Assembly (NCBI GenBank): GCA_003542355.1
Contig: DPKU01000209.1
Span: forward strand, 3,763 to 10,326
DNA from: Clostridiales bacterium
GTDB lineage: Bacteria > Bacillota > Clostridia > Peptostreptococcales > Anaerovoracaceae
DNA: 6,564 nucleotides
Direction of reading: 5' to 3'
This document shows positions 6,147 through 6,564 of this stretch, in pieces. The notes beneath the pieces are model-generated. The model was not told the DNA's origin. It saw only the letters and a list, made by a program, of their open reading frames with translations, and made no database searches. The position numbers and the translations under genes are program-made. Within the stretch, counting starts at the first letter, position 1. Every line of letters begins with the position of its first letter.

Positions 6147-6564
6147 CTACTCGACTTCCTCCAGATATTCTTCCAGCGTAATGCCCTGTTCATAAATCTC
6201 AGCAGCGGCTTCCGCCCCCACATAGCGTACGTGCCAGGGTTCGTATTGATATCCTGTGATCTCTTCTTTCCCCAACGGATACCGTATGATAAATCCAAAG
6301 AGATGCGCATTCTCTGCCAGCCAGATCCCTTCGGGTGCCTGCCCGTAATCGGTGGTCAGCTCATTCCCCACAGACGGTGAGGTGACATCTGCGCTCAAGC
6401 CCGTCTGGTGCTCGCTCTGGCCGGGCCGGGCGCTGTATTTGTTGGCAGCTTCTTCGCCGTCCCGGGCAACATAGCTGTAAAAGATATTATACTGCTGTGC
6501 GTAGGAACGATATGCCGTCCGAATGCCGATCTCATGACCGGCTTCGGCCGCAGCTTCCACCATT
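6147..6564 (-). CDS. VanY-type D-alanyl-D-alanine carboxypeptidase (M15B), C-terminal part
   Basis: The last 138 or so residues of a zinc peptidase that trims the terminal D-Ala from peptidoglycan peptides, normally outside the membrane. Three M15B landmarks are visible. RTAYRSYAQQ precedes the active site. SEHQTGLSADV contains the zinc ligands His (codon 6408-6410) and Asp (6387-6389). YEPWHVR contains the catalytic Glu (6240-6242) and the third zinc ligand His (6231-6233). The Met at the window edge aligns with the interior of the family and is not the true start; the N-terminal signal or membrane anchor lies outside the window. The stop codon is only 18 bases from the guaB start, and the guaB ribosome binding site occupies that gap, so the two are probably cotranscribed even though their functions are unrelated. 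Glycopeptide resistance is not implied: such genes are common housekeeping members of this family. Confidence 0.9.
   Translation of the reverse strand, partial: MVEAAAEAGHEIGIRTAYRSYAQQYNIFYSYVARDGEEAANKYSARPGQSEHQTGLSADVTSPSVGNELTTDYGQAPEGIWLAENAHLFGFIIRYPLGKEEITGYQYEPWHVRYVGAEAAAEIYEQGITLEEYLEEVE

Noticed and set aside
6147..6564. Vancomycin resistance determinant
   Set aside because: The M15B peptidase motifs alone do not indicate resistance; no vanHAX-like or two-component genes are in the window.

Overview
The window looks like chromosomal DNA from a fairly GC-rich member of the Firmicutes, probably a Clostridia-type anaerobe. Every gene with a visible start begins at ATG; the start sites have purine-rich GGAGG-type ribosome binding sites, except the PhzF gene, whose AAGGA site is weaker. 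The purine genes have clostridial character. The exact taxon cannot be fixed from the sequence alone.

Left half (1-2787): a small divergent locus. A MocR-type regulator (GntR DNA-binding head plus the start of an aminotransferase-like body, cut by the window edge) is read leftwards. Facing right are a PLP-dependent group II decarboxylase homologue (422-1825) and a PhzF-family isomerase (1856-2734), 30 bases apart and closed by a strong hairpin terminator (2758-2787). The 110-base divergent spacer holds two overlapping promoter-like sequences and three copies of the 9-mer ATACAATTA (a 21-bp palindrome plus a distant direct copy). That is the kind of operator layout expected for a MocR protein. 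The picture is a regulator that senses PLP or an amino-acid-derived ligand and controls a two-enzyme pathway of unknown product.

Middle (2788-3039): a gene-free stretch made almost entirely of two tandem copies of a 114-bp unit (111 of 114 bases identical). The unit contains a good hairpin, and one segment of it recurs in inverted form at the guaA stop codon.

Right half (3040-6564): a leftward gene string made of the C-terminal part of a VanY/M15-type D,D-carboxypeptidase, guaB (IMP dehydrogenase) and guaA (GMP synthase). The gaps are only 18 and 11 bases. GuaB and GuaA carry out the two steps from IMP to XMP to GMP. The GuaB belongs to the divergent type known from the protist Tritrichomonas foetus, and its catalytic Cys, Arg, Tyr and Asp fall at the same residue numbers as remembered for that enzyme. 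No promoter for guaBA is evident in the 18-base gap, so the genes are either cotranscribed with the peptidase or start inside it.

The two halves converge on the terminator and repeat region. The part most likely to be undescribed is the MocR, decarboxylase and PhzF locus with its operators; the repeat is the next candidate.
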